Shown: positions 1 to 8,850, numbered from the stretch's first letter. The stretch is 64,000 bases of DNA from an uncultured Fusobacteriaceae bacterium (GCA_947038515.1 CAMQWJ010000003.1:1-64000), one strand, 5' to 3'. A program made the numbers and translations. The notes: generated by a model not told the origin, from the sequence alone.

Positions 1-449
1 AAGAAAAGGATTCACAAGAGAAAGGACAAGAACAAAAAGAATCGGAGAAAGAAAAGGATTCACAAGAGAAAGGACAAGAACAAAAAGAATCGGAGAAAGA
101 AAAAGGTTCACAAGAGAAAGAGAAAAAAGAATCCGATAAAAATAAAGAGTCTAAAGTTGAAGATCAAACTTCTGAAGAACAAGAAAAAGATTCAAAAACC
201 TCTGAAAAAGAAAATGAAAAACAGAGTCAGGAGACTGAGAAAGATGAAGCTAAAAAAAATAAAGAATTAAACAAAGAGGAAAGTATAAAAAGAAGTGCTT
301 TGAACAGTGAAAAAGTAGATAAGAAAAATGAAAGTAATAGAGAATTACAGTATATTTTACAGAAGTTAGAAGAGAGTGAGAAGCAGTCGTTTAAAAATAA
401 TGAAAGATACATAAATCAAAATAACAAAAAAAATAGTAATAAATGGTAG
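1..449 (+). CDS. BatC-like protein, C-terminal part (5' end outside window)
   Basis: The reading frame is open from the window edge and stops at TAG 447-449. The visible 148 residues are extremely hydrophilic, built of Glu, Lys, Gln and Ser. They begin with a 16-residue repeat (EKDSQEKGQEQKESEK) present twice exactly at DNA level and a third time degenerately. The final part (LQYILQKLEESEKQS, then FKNNERY) resembles the tail of TPR proteins of bat operons, and the next gene is batD, which supports a BatC-type assignment. The TPR domain itself would lie upstream and is not visible. The role in Bat systems is poorly defined (periplasmic, stress or aerotolerance). The family call rests on context and the short tail motif. 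Confidence 0.6.
   Translation, partial: EKDSQEKGQEQKESEKEKDSQEKGQEQKESEKEKGSQEKEKKESDKNKESKVEDQTSEEQEKDSKTSEKENEKQSQETEKDEAKKNKELNKEESIKRSALNSEKVDKKNESNRELQYILQKLEESEKQSFKNNERYINQNNKKNSNKW
3..140 (+). repeat. 48-bp in-frame tandem repeat
   Basis: Two identical 48-base units occupy 3-50 and 51-98. A third unit from 99 diverges after about 25 bases. The unit is 16 codons, so copy-number change keeps the frame. The array may extend upstream of the window. Confidence 0.85.
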
Positions 450-458
450 GTGAATGAA

Positions 459-2078
459 GTGAAAAAAATAATTATAATGTTTTTTCTAGTATGTTTTAAT
501 ATATTTTCTGAAATTATATTAAAAAGTAGTCTTACTGAAATGACTCTAAATGAAAAGGTAAAAATCACTGTTGAATTTAAAGGAAGCTCAAGAGGAAATT
601 ATAAAATTCAAGGAATAGAAAATTTTGAAATAATTTCAAAAAATAGTGTTTCTAAATATGTTTCAACAAATTTTAAAAATACTTCGATAAAAGAGGATAC
701 GTATATACTATACCCAATTAAAGAAGGAATAAGTAGTTTGAAAATAGTTCAAGATGGCATTGAATCTAATATAATTGAAATTGATGTAAATGAAAATAAA
801 AAATTAAATTCTTTAGAATCAAATAAAAATAGTGAAGAAAATTTTTATTTAAAGACTAATGTAAATTCAAAACAGTATTATTTTGGTGAAAAATTTGTAT
901 ATCAAGAAATTTTTTATGCCTTACTTCAACCACAAGAGTTCTCTTATCTATCAGAAAGAGAATTAGGAGATTTTTCATCAATAAAACTATTAGAGGGAGA
1001 TGGAAGAGGTAATTTAAAAGAAGAAATGGTTGAATATAATGGAAAAAAAGCATTGAAAATATCTCTTTATAATGCAATTTTACAAAGTAATTCAAGTGGG
1101 AAAAAAAATATTAGATCATCTAAAATTAGGGTTACAGGGAGAAAAAGAAATATAATAGGTGGCGATAAAATAGAAATAGATATATTGCCATTACCTATAT
1201 ATACAGGGGAAGGTAAATTTTCACAGATTGTCGGTCAACTTTTTTTAAATAAAGTATATAGTGATAGTGTTGCAGACGTAGGAAAGCCAATAACACTTAC
1301 TGTTAAATTGTCAGGAAAAGTAAATTTAGAAAACTTTACTAAATTTAAAATACCAGATACTCCAGATTTTTCAGTTTTTCAAACATTAAAAAGTAGTAAA
1401 GAAGAAGTTAGAAATAATGAAATTTATTCAGAAAAAGTTTTTGAAATAGTTTTTTTACCGAAAAAGAGCGGAAATTTAGAAACTCCTGAAATATCTATTA
1501 ACTATTTTAATACAAAAACAGGTAAATATGATTTTCTTATAATACCAAGAGAAAAAATAGAAGTTAAGGGAAATATTTCATTTGATAAAAATAATGGAAA
1601 AATAGATAATATAATTTCATCAAATCAAGTTAATGAGGCGAAGGAATTAAAAAAAGAAATAAAAATAGAAAAAAGTACAGTTGAAATTATTACAAAAGAT
1701 GAAAAAAATAATAAAAAGATTTTTTATGGTATAGTTATAGGTAGTGCAATAATTTTATTTCAAAGTATATTATTGATATATCTATTTTTTAGAAAATTAA
1801 GTAAAAAAAATAAAGAAAAAGGAAGTAAAATTTCTGTAAATGAAAAAAAACTTTGGAAAGATTTAAAAAAATCAAAAACAGATTTAGAATTTTATAAAAA
1901 TTATTCTCAATATTTAATAGAGAAATATAATTTTAATCCTAAAATTCATTCTGAACTAAAGTTAGAAAATTTAGAATTGAGAGCTTTACATAATAGAATA
2001 GAGAGTTCCATGTATAAGTGTGAAAATTTAGAAAAAGATAAAATTATAGAGAAACTAAAAGAAATAATAAAAAAATAA
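459..2078 (+). CDS. batD: BatD-family membrane protein
   Basis: This is a protein of about 539 residues with an N-terminal signal peptide (hydrophobic run IIIMFFLVCFNIF) and a single late membrane segment (about residues 421-444, GIVIGSAIILFQSILLIYLF). A cytoplasmic Lys-rich tail follows. This is the layout of BatD (oxygen-tolerance) proteins, whose periplasmic part carries Ig-like beta domains. GTG 459 is preferred over GTG 450 because AGGTGA at 448-453 then lies 5 nt upstream. It follows the BatC-like gene with almost no gap and is followed by a terminator, so it is the last gene of the bat operon. In Bacteroides, Bat proteins are linked to aerotolerance; the mechanism is unknown. Confidence 0.8.
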   Translation: MKKIIIMFFLVCFNIFSEIILKSSLTEMTLNEKVKITVEFKGSSRGNYKIQGIENFEIISKNSVSKYVSTNFKNTSIKEDTYILYPIKEGISSLKIVQDGIESNIIEIDVNENKKLNSLESNKNSEENFYLKTNVNSKQYYFGEKFVYQEIFYALLQPQEFSYLSERELGDFSSIKLLEGDGRGNLKEEMVEYNGKKALKISLYNAILQSNSSGKKNIRSSKIRVTGRKRNIIGGDKIEIDILPLPIYTGEGKFSQIVGQLFLNKVYSDSVADVGKPITLTVKLSGKVNLENFTKFKIPDTPDFSVFQTLKSSKEEVRNNEIYSEKVFEIVFLPKKSGNLETPEISINYFNTKTGKYDFLIIPREKIEVKGNISFDKNNGKIDNIISSNQVNEAKELKKEIKIEKSTVEIITKDEKNNKKIFYGIVIGSAIILFQSILLIYLFFRKLSKKNKEKGSKISVNEKKLWKDLKKSKTDLEFYKNYSQYLIEKYNFNPKIHSELKLENLELRALHNRIESSMYKCENLEKDKIIEKLKEIIKK

Positions 2079-2080
2079 TA

Positions 2081-2124
2081 AAAACAAAAAAGGAGTCCTA
2101 TTAAGGATTCCTTTTTTGTTTTTA
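2081..2124 (+). terminator. Rho-independent terminator of the bat operon
   Basis: The arm AAAACAAAAAAGGAGTCCT pairs with AGGATTCCTTTTTTGTTTT across a 2-3 nt loop, with one G-U pair. The 3' side is a U-rich run. It begins 2-3 nt after the batD stop. Confidence 0.85.
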
Positions 2125-2139
2125 TTAAAAATATTATTA

Positions 2140-2165
2140 AAAAAGAGCTAACAAATGTTAGCTCT
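2140..2165 (-). terminator. Terminator of the cold-shock gene
   Basis: On the minus strand GAGCTAACA and TGTTAGCTC pair around 2145-2165 and are followed by TTTTTTAAT. It lies 14 nt beyond the csp stop codon. Confidence 0.8.
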
Positions 2166-2178
2166 CTCTATTTAAAAA

Positions 2179-2379
2179 TTAGTTACCAGAAGTAATGTTA
2201 GTAGCCTGTGGACCTTTAGCACCATCAGTAACATCAAAAGTAACCTCTTCTCCTTCCGTTAACTTTTTGAATCCTTCTTTTTGAATCTCAGAGTAATGAG
2301 CGAAAACGTCTTTCCCGTCCTCAGCAGTTATAAATCCAAATCCTTTCTCTTCGTTAAACCATTTTACTGTACCTTTCAT
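2179..2379 (-). CDS. cspA: Cold-shock protein (CspA family)
   Basis: This 66-residue single cold-shock domain begins [17 protein letters not shown] and contains the RNP1-like KGFGFI and RNP2-like [12 protein letters not shown]-binding motifs, with Lys/Gly/Ala near the end as in Csp proteins. Length is typical (65-70). The ATG at 2377-2379 is chosen because GGAGG lies 6-10 nt upstream; an upstream in-frame ATG would add a non-homologous 19-residue N-terminus. It acts as an RNA chaperone in the cytoplasm. A leader of up to about 220 nt separates it from the next gene, as is usual for csp genes with a thermoregulated 5' UTR. Confidence 0.95.
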   Translation of the reverse strand: MKGTVKWFNEEKGFGFITAEDGKDVFAHYSEIQKEGFKKLTEGEEVTFDVTDGAKGPQATNITSGN

Positions 2380-2532
2380 TGTGAACCTCCGTAAAAAATA
2401 AATTTTAAATGATGAAAATCTAAGATTTAACCTCAATATGAAAGTACAAAATTTGAACCCTCTGATATTAAAATAAAACTTTTAATTAACTCATTTATAT
2501 AATAGTAGTATATACTATTATTATATTTTTGT

Positions 2533-2577
2533 ATACTATTATTTTACATTAACTTAAAAAAAGTTAAATAATAGTAT
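2533..2577. repeat. AT-rich inverted repeat between flavin reductase and csp genes
   Basis: ATACTATTATTT at 2533-2544 is the inverse of AAATAATAGTAT at 2566-2577, and AACTT/AAGTT pair inside. It could terminate the flavin reductase transcript (minus strand) or lie in the csp promoter region. I see no convincing -35/-10 pair for csp in this stretch. Confidence 0.4.
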
Positions 2578-2605
2578 AATAATTAACTTTTTTTTACTTA
2601 AAATC

Positions 2606-3247
2606 TTATTTTTGTTTTATTTTTTTTGAAAGAAGTGGAAATTTTCCATATTTTTCTTTGTATTCTTTTATTATTTTAGGGCTTTTCACAACAGAGTATC
2701 CAAATTTGCCTATAGGTGCTTCGCTAAGAGGGAAATATTCACCATGACAATAGCTTATTAAATTAGCTTTTTCAAAACAGAATTTTCCATTCTCATCAAT
2801 AATTTCATTTTTGATATGTGTCTGTAAAACTTCTGCAAGAAAAATATCATGACTTCCAAGTTTGATGATTTTAGTAACTCTACATTCAATATTGACAGGA
2901 CATTGATTGATGTAATCAACATTTACATGACTACCAGGAATCATATCAAATTTCATTTCTTCAATTTTATTATGGAGACGTCCAGAACGGACTCCACAAT
3001 AATCAGTTTCCCACGTAAGAGAGCGACTAGGGATATTAACAATAAACTCCATAGTTTCACTAATAAAGTCATAGGAAAGTCTTTCAGGTCGGATGGAAAT
3101 AGAAAGCATTGGTGGCTCTGTACAAATAGTTCCTGTCCAAGCAACGGTAAAGACATTTGAGATACCTTTTTTATTTTTTGAACTAACTATGACAACAGGA
3201 ACAGGATTTAGAAGTACGCTTCCTTTAAAACTAGTTTTATTTTTCAT
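2606..3247 (-). CDS. Flavin reductase-like, FMN-binding split-barrel protein
   Basis: This 213-residue cytoplasmic protein starts at ATG 3245-3247 with GGAGG 8 nt upstream. It resembles the flavin reductase-like (DIM6/NTAB) family: PVPVVIVSSKN near the N-terminus, SNVFTVAWTGTICTEPPMLSISIRP for flavin binding, then EFIVNIPS. Members bind FMN and either reduce free flavin with NAD(P)H or serve as oxygen- or stress-linked flavoproteins; the substrate cannot be read from sequence. It is a single gene with no operon partner, divergent from yajC. Confidence 0.8.
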   Translation of the reverse strand: MKNKTSFKGSVLLNPVPVVIVSSKNKKGISNVFTVAWTGTICTEPPMLSISIRPERLSYDFISETMEFIVNIPSRSLTWETDYCGVRSGRLHNKIEEMKFDMIPGSHVNVDYINQCPVNIECRVTKIIKLGSHDIFLAEVLQTHIKNEIIDENGKFCFEKANLISYCHGEYFPLSEAPIGKFGYSVVKSPKIIKEYKEKYGKFPLLSKKIKQK

Positions 3248-3332
3248 AAGTTATTTCCTCCAGTTAATAATATTATATATAAAACATTATACTGTATAAT
3301 TTTTATTAATTGCAATAAAAAAATTATTTTCT

Positions 3333-3361
3333 TTGAAGTATTGACTTTTTTATGGTATAAT
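3333..3361 (+). promoter_or_regulatory. Sigma-70 promoter of yajC
   Basis: TTGAAG at 3333-3338, a 17-nt spacer and TATAAT at 3356-3361. A TG one base upstream of the -10 makes it an extended -10 promoter. Confidence 0.65.
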
Positions 3362-3397
3362 TGAAACAGATTTATTAAAGTTAAAGGAGTATTAAGA

Positions 3398-3679
3398 ATG
3401 GGAAATTTATTAGGAAACATGCCAAAAGCAGTTCAAATCGCTTTACCTTTTGTACTTTGGATAGGAATATTTTATTTTTTATTAATATTACCTAATAAGA
3501 AAAAACAAAAAAAACAGAAAGAAATGTTATCTAATTTACGAGAAGGAACTGAAATATTAACTACTTCTGGAATAAAAGGAACTGTTATTTCTTCTCATAA
3601 TGAATATGTTGATATTAGAGTAGATAAAGGTGTAAAACTAACAGTTATAAAATCTGCAATAGCAACAATTTTAAAATAA
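3398..3679 (+). CDS. yajC: Sec translocon accessory subunit YajC
   Basis: This 93-residue protein has one N-terminal membrane segment (about residues 12-31, IALPFVLWIGIFYFLLI). A basic stretch NKKKQKKQKEML follows, then a small soluble domain with REGTEILTTSGIKGTV, the YajC signature. YajC joins SecD/SecF in the SecDF-YajC complex that assists SecYEG. secD and secF are not next to it here. It is monocistronic, with its own promoter and terminator. SD AAAGGAG precedes the ATG. Confidence 0.95.
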   Translation: MGNLLGNMPKAVQIALPFVLWIGIFYFLLILPNKKKQKKQKEMLSNLREGTEILTTSGIKGTVISSHNEYVDIRVDKGVKLTVIKSAIATILK

Positions 3680-3691
3680 TACTATAATTAA

Positions 3692-3724
3692 AAAAAGAGT
3701 GCTATTTTATAGCACTCTTTTCAT
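3692..3724 (+). terminator. yajC terminator
   Basis: AAAGAGTGCTAT and ATAGCACTCTTT form a perfect 12-bp stem with a 3-nt loop, followed by TTC and AT-rich sequence. Confidence 0.85.
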
Positions 3725-3766
3725 ATATGTGGTAGAATAAAAGATAACTTAAACCTAGGAGTGATT

Positions 3767-4810
3767 ATGAGAAAAAAAATATTGTTATTTATGACTCTTT
3801 TATTGTCCATAACAATTTTTGGAAAATCTGCAATAAGAAATGTTTCCTCGAATAGATCTAAAACAGAAATTATTTTTGAAACAGAAAAAAAAATGACTAA
3901 AAATTCTTATAAAATTAATTATGATACTATGAATCAACTTATATTTATAGAGTTTATAGATCAGAAGTTTAAAGGAAAAATAAATGACAAATCTTTTGTT
4001 GGGAAAAGTATAAAAGATTTTAAATATGTACCAATGGGGAATAATTCAAGCTTTTTTATTCAACATAACCCTGGTGTAACTTATAAAGCTATTTTAAAAT
4101 CTAAGAAACTAATTATTAACTTCTCAAATCAATCATCAGTTGCTACAAAACAATTTACAGTAGTAATTGATCCTGGTCATGGTGGAAAAGACCCAGGAGC
4201 TTCAACCGCTGGAAAAAGAGAAAAAGATATTGCACTAAAAATTTCTCAAGAACTGGCTAAAAATTTAAGAAAAAACTTTAATGTAATTATGACACGAAAT
4301 TCTGATAAATTTGTGAATCTTTCACAAAGACCTAAAATTGCAAATTCTAAAAAAGCTGATATGTTTATTAGTATTCATGTTAACTCTGCAAGATCAAAAA
4401 AAGCAAAAGGGGTAGAGGTTTTCTATTTTTCTAAAAAGTCTTCTCCATATGCAGCAAGAGTTGCAGCATACGAAAATAGTTTTGGAAAAACTTTTGGAGA
4501 AAATATTGGTGGTATTTCACAAATTCTTGGTGAATTAGAATATACTAAATATCAAGAGGCTTCTGCTAAATTAGCTAAAAGTATAAATAATAATTTAGTA
4601 AAAAACTTAAGAATGGTAGATAGAGGAATTCATGGTGCTAATTTTGCTGTTTTAAGGGGATTAGGATTACCTAAAACAGTAATTCCTGGAGTTTTAGTAG
4701 AGGTTGGTTTTGTTTCAAATCCTGAGGATAGAAAAAAAATCACTAATTATTCTAAACAAAAGAAGATTGCAGCTGCTATTTCAGAACAAGTAAAACAATA
4801 TTTTTATTAG
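3767..4810 (+). CDS. N-acetylmuramoyl-L-alanine amidase (Amidase_3) with AMIN-like N-domain
   Basis: A signal peptide (MRKKILLFMTLLLSITIFG) leads into a roughly 90-residue AMIN-like region. The C-terminal zinc amidase domain carries VVIDPGHGGKDPG (first His ligand), KREKDIAL (Glu ligand), FISIHVNSA (second His ligand) and VLVEVGFVSNPED (catalytic Glu). Such enzymes cut the bond between muramic acid and L-alanine in periplasmic peptidoglycan, usually at division. ATG 3767 is chosen because AGGAG at 3757-3761 lies 5 nt upstream; an upstream GTG at 3761 overlaps the SD. It is 347 aa long. The next gene (GerMN protein) is 25 nt downstream and likely cotranscribed. Confidence 0.92.
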   Translation: MRKKILLFMTLLLSITIFGKSAIRNVSSNRSKTEIIFETEKKMTKNSYKINYDTMNQLIFIEFIDQKFKGKINDKSFVGKSIKDFKYVPMGNNSSFFIQHNPGVTYKAILKSKKLIINFSNQSSVATKQFTVVIDPGHGGKDPGASTAGKREKDIALKISQELAKNLRKNFNVIMTRNSDKFVNLSQRPKIANSKKADMFISIHVNSARSKKAKGVEVFYFSKKSSPYAARVAAYENSFGKTFGENIGGISQILGELEYTKYQEASAKLAKSINNNLVKNLRMVDRGIHGANFAVLRGLGLPKTVIPGVLVEVGFVSNPEDRKKITNYSKQKKIAAAISEQVKQYFY

Positions 4811-4835
4811 AGTGCTGTAGTTTAAGGAGGGGAGT

Positions 4836-5378
4836 ATGAAGAAAAAAATATTTATAATTTCATTTTTATTTTGTTTATGCATAGTATTAGGGGTATATTC
4901 AAAAAAGTTGACTGATAATAGTCAAAAAATAGAAAAAATTAATTTTAATAAAACTAATAATATTATGAAAAAAATAATTGAAAAAGTGGAAGAAGTAAAA
5001 GGTGTTTTATATATTCTCAATGACAAAAAAGAAAAATTAATTTCAAAAGAGATATCTTTTTCAAAAGAATTAAGTGTAGAAGAAAAAATAGGAATTATTT
5101 TTAAAGAGTTAAATTTAGAGCTTTTAAAAAGTAAGATTATACTAAAACCTCTATCTTTAAGTAATGTTTTTATCAAAGATAAAAATATATTTCTTAATAT
5201 TTTACCTATTGATTTTGCTAAGAGTAGTAAATCAGAAACTGAACAGTTATTAGTACTATATTCTATAACTAATTCTATAGTTAGTAATACAGAAAAAGAA
5301 AGAGTAAAATTTTTAATAAATGGTGAAGAAAAAAAGGGGATTTATAAAAATTTTTATGAGAAAAATATAAATTTATAA
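4836..5378 (+). CDS. GerMN-domain exported protein
   Basis: This 180-residue protein starts with a membrane anchor or signal (MKKKIFIISFLFCLCIVLGVYS). The rest resembles a GerMN (sporulation/germination) domain: VLYILNDKKEKLISKEISF, then IFLNILPIDFAKSS and QLLVLYSITNSIV with a closing KVRF-like strand and a Gly-rich turn. There is no lipobox cysteine after the hydrophobic run (the cysteines lie inside it). It sits directly after an amidase, a common pairing of GerMN proteins with wall enzymes. GerMN domains are thought to bind peptidoglycan or partners; the function here is inferred only. SD AAGGAGGGG. Confidence 0.65.
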   Translation: MKKKIFIISFLFCLCIVLGVYSKKLTDNSQKIEKINFNKTNNIMKKIIEKVEEVKGVLYILNDKKEKLISKEISFSKELSVEEKIGIIFKELNLELLKSKIILKPLSLSNVFIKDKNIFLNILPIDFAKSSKSETEQLLVLYSITNSIVSNTEKERVKFLINGEEKKGIYKNFYEKNINL

Positions 5379-5443
5379 GAAAAATATAAAATTTTTATGA
5401 TTAGTATCTTTAAAAAAGTATTGTTATGAAGGAGAAAAGAGAT

Positions 5444-6034
5444 ATGTCTAAAGACATGGAGTTATTAGTTGATAAAATTAAAATTGATGTTAAAAACACT
5501 TTAACTCCAAAACGATATGAGCATGTAATAAATGTTATGGAAACAGCCCTATTGTTAAATAAAACTAATATTCCTAAATGGAAAATAGAAATTTCTGCAC
5601 TTCTTCATGATTTTCAAAAAGAACTCTCTGATTCTGAACTTATCAAGATTTGTAAGCGTGAAAACTTTCCAGAATTAAAAAATATAGAAAACTGGCTCCC
5701 TATTTTACACGGATTTGTGGCATATCTTTATGCAAAAAATATTTTAGAAATCAAGGATAATAATATTTTAAATAGTATAAAGTATCATAGTATAGGAAGG
5801 ACCAAGATGTCTGAATTAGAAAAAATTATATATTTATCTGATAATATAGAACCTACTAGAAAATATCTTGGAGTGGAAGCGATTAGAAATATTGCTGAAA
5901 ATGATATTGAGTGTGCCTTACTCTTATTGTTAAAAACAAAAATAGACTATTTATCATCTCAAAAGAAAGCAGGGAATATTCATCCTAATACTTTCTTAAT
6001 GAAAAAATGGTTACTTGAGGAACAAAAGGAGTAA
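5444..6034 (+). CDS. yqeK: HD-domain phosphohydrolase YqeK (Ap4A hydrolase, symmetrical)
   Basis: This protein of about 196 residues has the YqeK pattern: RYEHVINVMETA (first metal His), LLHDFQKE (the HD pair), WLPILHGFVA, then SIKYHSIGRTKMSELEKIIYLSDNIEPTR. YqeK proteins cleave diadenosine tetraphosphate to two ADP in the cytoplasm. ATG 5444 is preferred because AAGGAG at 5429-5434 lies about 9 nt upstream; an ATG at 5426 would precede the SD. The rnr gene begins 3 nt after its stop, with the rnr SD inside the yqeK end, so the two are translationally linked. Confidence 0.9.
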   Translation: MSKDMELLVDKIKIDVKNTLTPKRYEHVINVMETALLLNKTNIPKWKIEISALLHDFQKELSDSELIKICKRENFPELKNIENWLPILHGFVAYLYAKNILEIKDNNILNSIKYHSIGRTKMSELEKIIYLSDNIEPTRKYLGVEAIRNIAENDIECALLLLLKTKIDYLSSQKKAGNIHPNTFLMKKWLLEEQKE

Positions 6035-6037
6035 ATT

Positions 6038-8353
6038 ATGAATAAAGATAAACAAAATACTGAAAAATTTATAGAACAATCAAAAGGGAAAAAATATTTT
6101 GGTAAAAAAAATAAAAAAAATAAAATTAATACAGAAGAAAAAATAAAAAATAAAACTGGTAAAAAACAAGAGAGAAATTCTGAAAGTGATGTGAAAAAGA
6201 GCAAGAATTCTTCCACAATTTCACCAGTATCTATAAAAATATTAAAAGAAATTGAAAAAATAAAAAAAATATTTGAAGAAAATATATCTTTAAAATATGA
6301 TGAAATAGTAAAACTAGCTAATTTGTCTCCTAAATTAAAAGAAGAAAATAAAGAAATTTTAAATATTATGGTTGATCAAGGAGAACTTTTAAAAAATAAT
6401 AGAGGGAAATATACTACCCCTGAGAGAATGGGTTATATAAAAGGGGAACTTAATATTATAAAAGAAAGATTTGCTTTTGTAGATACTGAGAATGAAGGGA
6501 TCTTTATTCCACGAGTACATTTTAACTCTGCACTTGATGGAGATACTGTTCTTATCAAAGTAAAAGAAGGTTATTTTGATAAAAGTAAAAAAGAGGGTGA
6601 AGTAGTAAAAATAATTAAAAGAAATAAAGATGTTATTGTAGGGATATTACATAGAACTCCTAATTTTGGTTTTGTAATTCCAACACATGCTTTTGGAAAA
6701 GATATCTATATTCCTTATAAAAATTTGAATAGAGCAGAAGATGGAGAATTAGTTGTTGTTAAAATTCTTTTTTGGGGAGAAAATGATAAAAAACCTGAAG
6801 GGGAAATAATTGAAATTCTTGGTGAGGCTGCAAATACCGATAATATGTTAGAAGCTCTTATCCGAAGAGAGGGGATGAGTGAAACTTTCCCTATTGAAGT
6901 TATAAATGAGGCAAAAGAAATACCTTTAACTATTCCCGAAGAGGAAATTGCAACAAGAAGAGATTTAAGAGATTTACGTATCATTACTATTGATGGAGAT
7001 GATGCAAAAGATTTAGATGACGCAGTATATGTGGAAAAAACTAAAGATAATGGTTATAAATTAATTGTTGCTATTGCAGATGTTTCATATTATATACCAA
7101 TTGGTTCAAACCTAGATAAAGAAGCTGAGAAGCGTGGAAACTCTGTATATATGGTAGATAGAGTTTTACCTATGTTTCCTAGAGCCATAAGTAATGGTAT
7201 CTGTTCATTAAATCCTAATGAAGATAAATTAACTTTTAGTTGTGAAATAATTTTTGATAGTAAAGGTAAAATTTTAAGTACAGATATATATCGTTCAGTT
7301 ATAAATACAGTTCATAGAATGACGTATAAAAATGTAAATAAAATACTTGATGGGGATACAGAAATGTTAGAAAAATATTCTGACATAGTTGAAGATGTTA
7401 AAATAATGAAAGAGCTATCTGCAATTATCAGAAGTTTGAAACATAATCGAGGAAGCATTGACTTTGATATTCCAGAAGTTAAAGTGATATTAACTGAAGA
7501 AAATCTTGTGAAAGAGCTTAAAAAAATTGATCGTGGAGAATCAGAAAGAATAATTGAAGATTTTATGATTAGTGCCAATGAAGCTATTGCTGAAAAAATA
7601 TTTTGGTTGGAAGTTCCATCTATTTATAGAACTCATGAGAAACCTGATCCAGAAAGAATTAATACATTAAATGAAGTCTTATCTAAGTTTAAATATAGAA
7701 TTCATTCTTTAGAAGATATTCATCCTAAAAAATTCCAAAAAATAATTGAAGATTCTAAAGAGTTAGGAATCAGCCTTATAGTTCATAAAACAATTTTAAT
7801 GGCATTGAAGCAGGCTAGATATACAAAAGAGAATTCAGGACATTTTGGACTTGCATCAGAATATTATACTCATTTTACTTCACCAATTAGAAGATATGCA
7901 GATTTAATGGTTCACCGTGTGTGTGGAATGTTACTCCATGGATATCCAACAGCTAAAGAATTAAAATGGTTAAACAGAGTCCTTGATCCAGTAGCATTAC
8001 ATATTTCTAAAACTGAAAGAGATGCTATGAAAGTTGAGGAAGAAAGTAAGAAGATTAAAATTGTAGAATACATGAAAGATAAAGTTGGTGAAGTCTACTC
8101 TGGTAGAATAATAGGTTTTAATAATAAAAAAATATTTTTGGAAACAGATGAATTTATAGAATGTTTTTGGGATTTGTCTGCTCATGGAAGTGAAGGAAGT
8201 TTTGAATTTTCAGAGAATGATTATTCTATGGTTGAAACTATTAGTGGTCATGAGTTCAAACTTGGGGATAAAATTGAGATTATCATAGTTAAAGCAGATA
8301 TGGTAAACCTAAATATTGAAGCAGTTCCTTATTTAGAAAAAAATGAGAATTAA
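6038..8353 (+). CDS. rnr: Ribonuclease R
   Basis: This 771-residue 3'-5' exoribonuclease of the RNB family has a basic disordered N-terminus (about residues 1-60) and a winged-helix-like segment. Cold-shock OB domains follow (FAFVDTENEGIFIP; FGFVIPTH), then the RNB core with catalytic aspartates in TIDGDDAKDLDDAVY and the ASEYYTHFTSPIRRYADLMVHR motif, and finally a C-terminal S1 domain from about residue 690. It degrades structured RNA and, with tmRNA-SmpB, non-stop mRNA. Unlike E. coli RNase R, the Lys-rich tail is at the N-terminus and the protein ends just after S1. smpB follows 11 nt downstream. Confidence 0.96.
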   Translation: MNKDKQNTEKFIEQSKGKKYFGKKNKKNKINTEEKIKNKTGKKQERNSESDVKKSKNSSTISPVSIKILKEIEKIKKIFEENISLKYDEIVKLANLSPKLKEENKEILNIMVDQGELLKNNRGKYTTPERMGYIKGELNIIKERFAFVDTENEGIFIPRVHFNSALDGDTVLIKVKEGYFDKSKKEGEVVKIIKRNKDVIVGILHRTPNFGFVIPTHAFGKDIYIPYKNLNRAEDGELVVVKILFWGENDKKPEGEIIEILGEAANTDNMLEALIRREGMSETFPIEVINEAKEIPLTIPEEEIATRRDLRDLRIITIDGDDAKDLDDAVYVEKTKDNGYKLIVAIADVSYYIPIGSNLDKEAEKRGNSVYMVDRVLPMFPRAISNGICSLNPNEDKLTFSCEIIFDSKGKILSTDIYRSVINTVHRMTYKNVNKILDGDTEMLEKYSDIVEDVKIMKELSAIIRSLKHNRGSIDFDIPEVKVILTEENLVKELKKIDRGESERIIEDFMISANEAIAEKIFWLEVPSIYRTHEKPDPERINTLNEVLSKFKYRIHSLEDIHPKKFQKIIEDSKELGISLIVHKTILMALKQARYTKENSGHFGLASEYYTHFTSPIRRYADLMVHRVCGMLLHGYPTAKELKWLNRVLDPVALHISKTERDAMKVEEESKKIKIVEYMKDKVGEVYSGRIIGFNNKKIFLETDEFIECFWDLSAHGSEGSFEFSENDYSMVETISGHEFKLGDKIEIIIVKADMVNLNIEAVPYLEKNEN

Positions 8354-8364
8354 TAGGAGTAAAA

Positions 8365-8811
8365 ATGATTTTAGCAAATAATAAAAAAGCTTTTTTTGAT
8401 TTTTTCATTGAAGAGCAATATGAAGCTGGAATAGAACTGATTGGAAGTGAAGTGAAATCTATAAAAGCAGGACATAGTAGTATAAAAGAAGCTTTTATAA
8501 GAATCATAAATAATGAAATTTTTATTATGGGAATGAATGTGGTAGCATGGAAATATGGTAGCACATATAATCCAGAGGAAAAAAGAGTTAGAAAACTATT
8601 GCTTCATAAAAATGAAATAAAGAAAATGCTTGAAAAAGTAAAAGAAAAAGGTTGGACAATAGTTCCTTTAAATGTTCATCTATCTAAAGGATATGTTAAA
8701 GTTGAAATAGCCTTGGCACGTGGGAAAAAAACTTATGATAAGAAAGAAGTCTTAGCTCAAAAAGATCAAAAACGAGATATGGAAAGGACTTTAAGAGAAA
8801 TTAATAGGTAA
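8365..8811 (+). CDS. smpB: SsrA-binding protein SmpB
   Basis: The 148-residue OB-fold protein is complete: FFIEEQYEAGIELIGSEVK near the N-terminus, then SIKAGHSSIKEAFI, KLLLHKNEI, and the conserved C-terminal tail ending DMERTLREINR that enters the ribosome decoding channel. It delivers tmRNA to stalled ribosomes. Length is typical. It lies immediately after rnr in a yqeK-rnr-smpB operon. The tmRNA gene itself is in this window at 44794-45139. Confidence 0.97.
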   Translation: MILANNKKAFFDFFIEEQYEAGIELIGSEVKSIKAGHSSIKEAFIRIINNEIFIMGMNVVAWKYGSTYNPEEKRVRKLLLHKNEIKKMLEKVKEKGWTIVPLNVHLSKGYVKVEIALARGKKTYDKKEVLAQKDQKRDMERTLREINR

Positions 8812-8850
8812 AGATTATTTAGAATTAAAGTAATAAACACTAGGAGAAAA

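Noticed and set aside
1-140. Possible CRISPR-like or mobile repeat
   Set aside because: The repeat is in frame, has no spacers, and encodes a Glu/Lys-rich peptide.
3341-3361. TTGACT/TATAAT as the yajC promoter pair
   Set aside because: The spacing is 9 nt. The pair TTGAAG/TATAAT with 17 nt fits instead.
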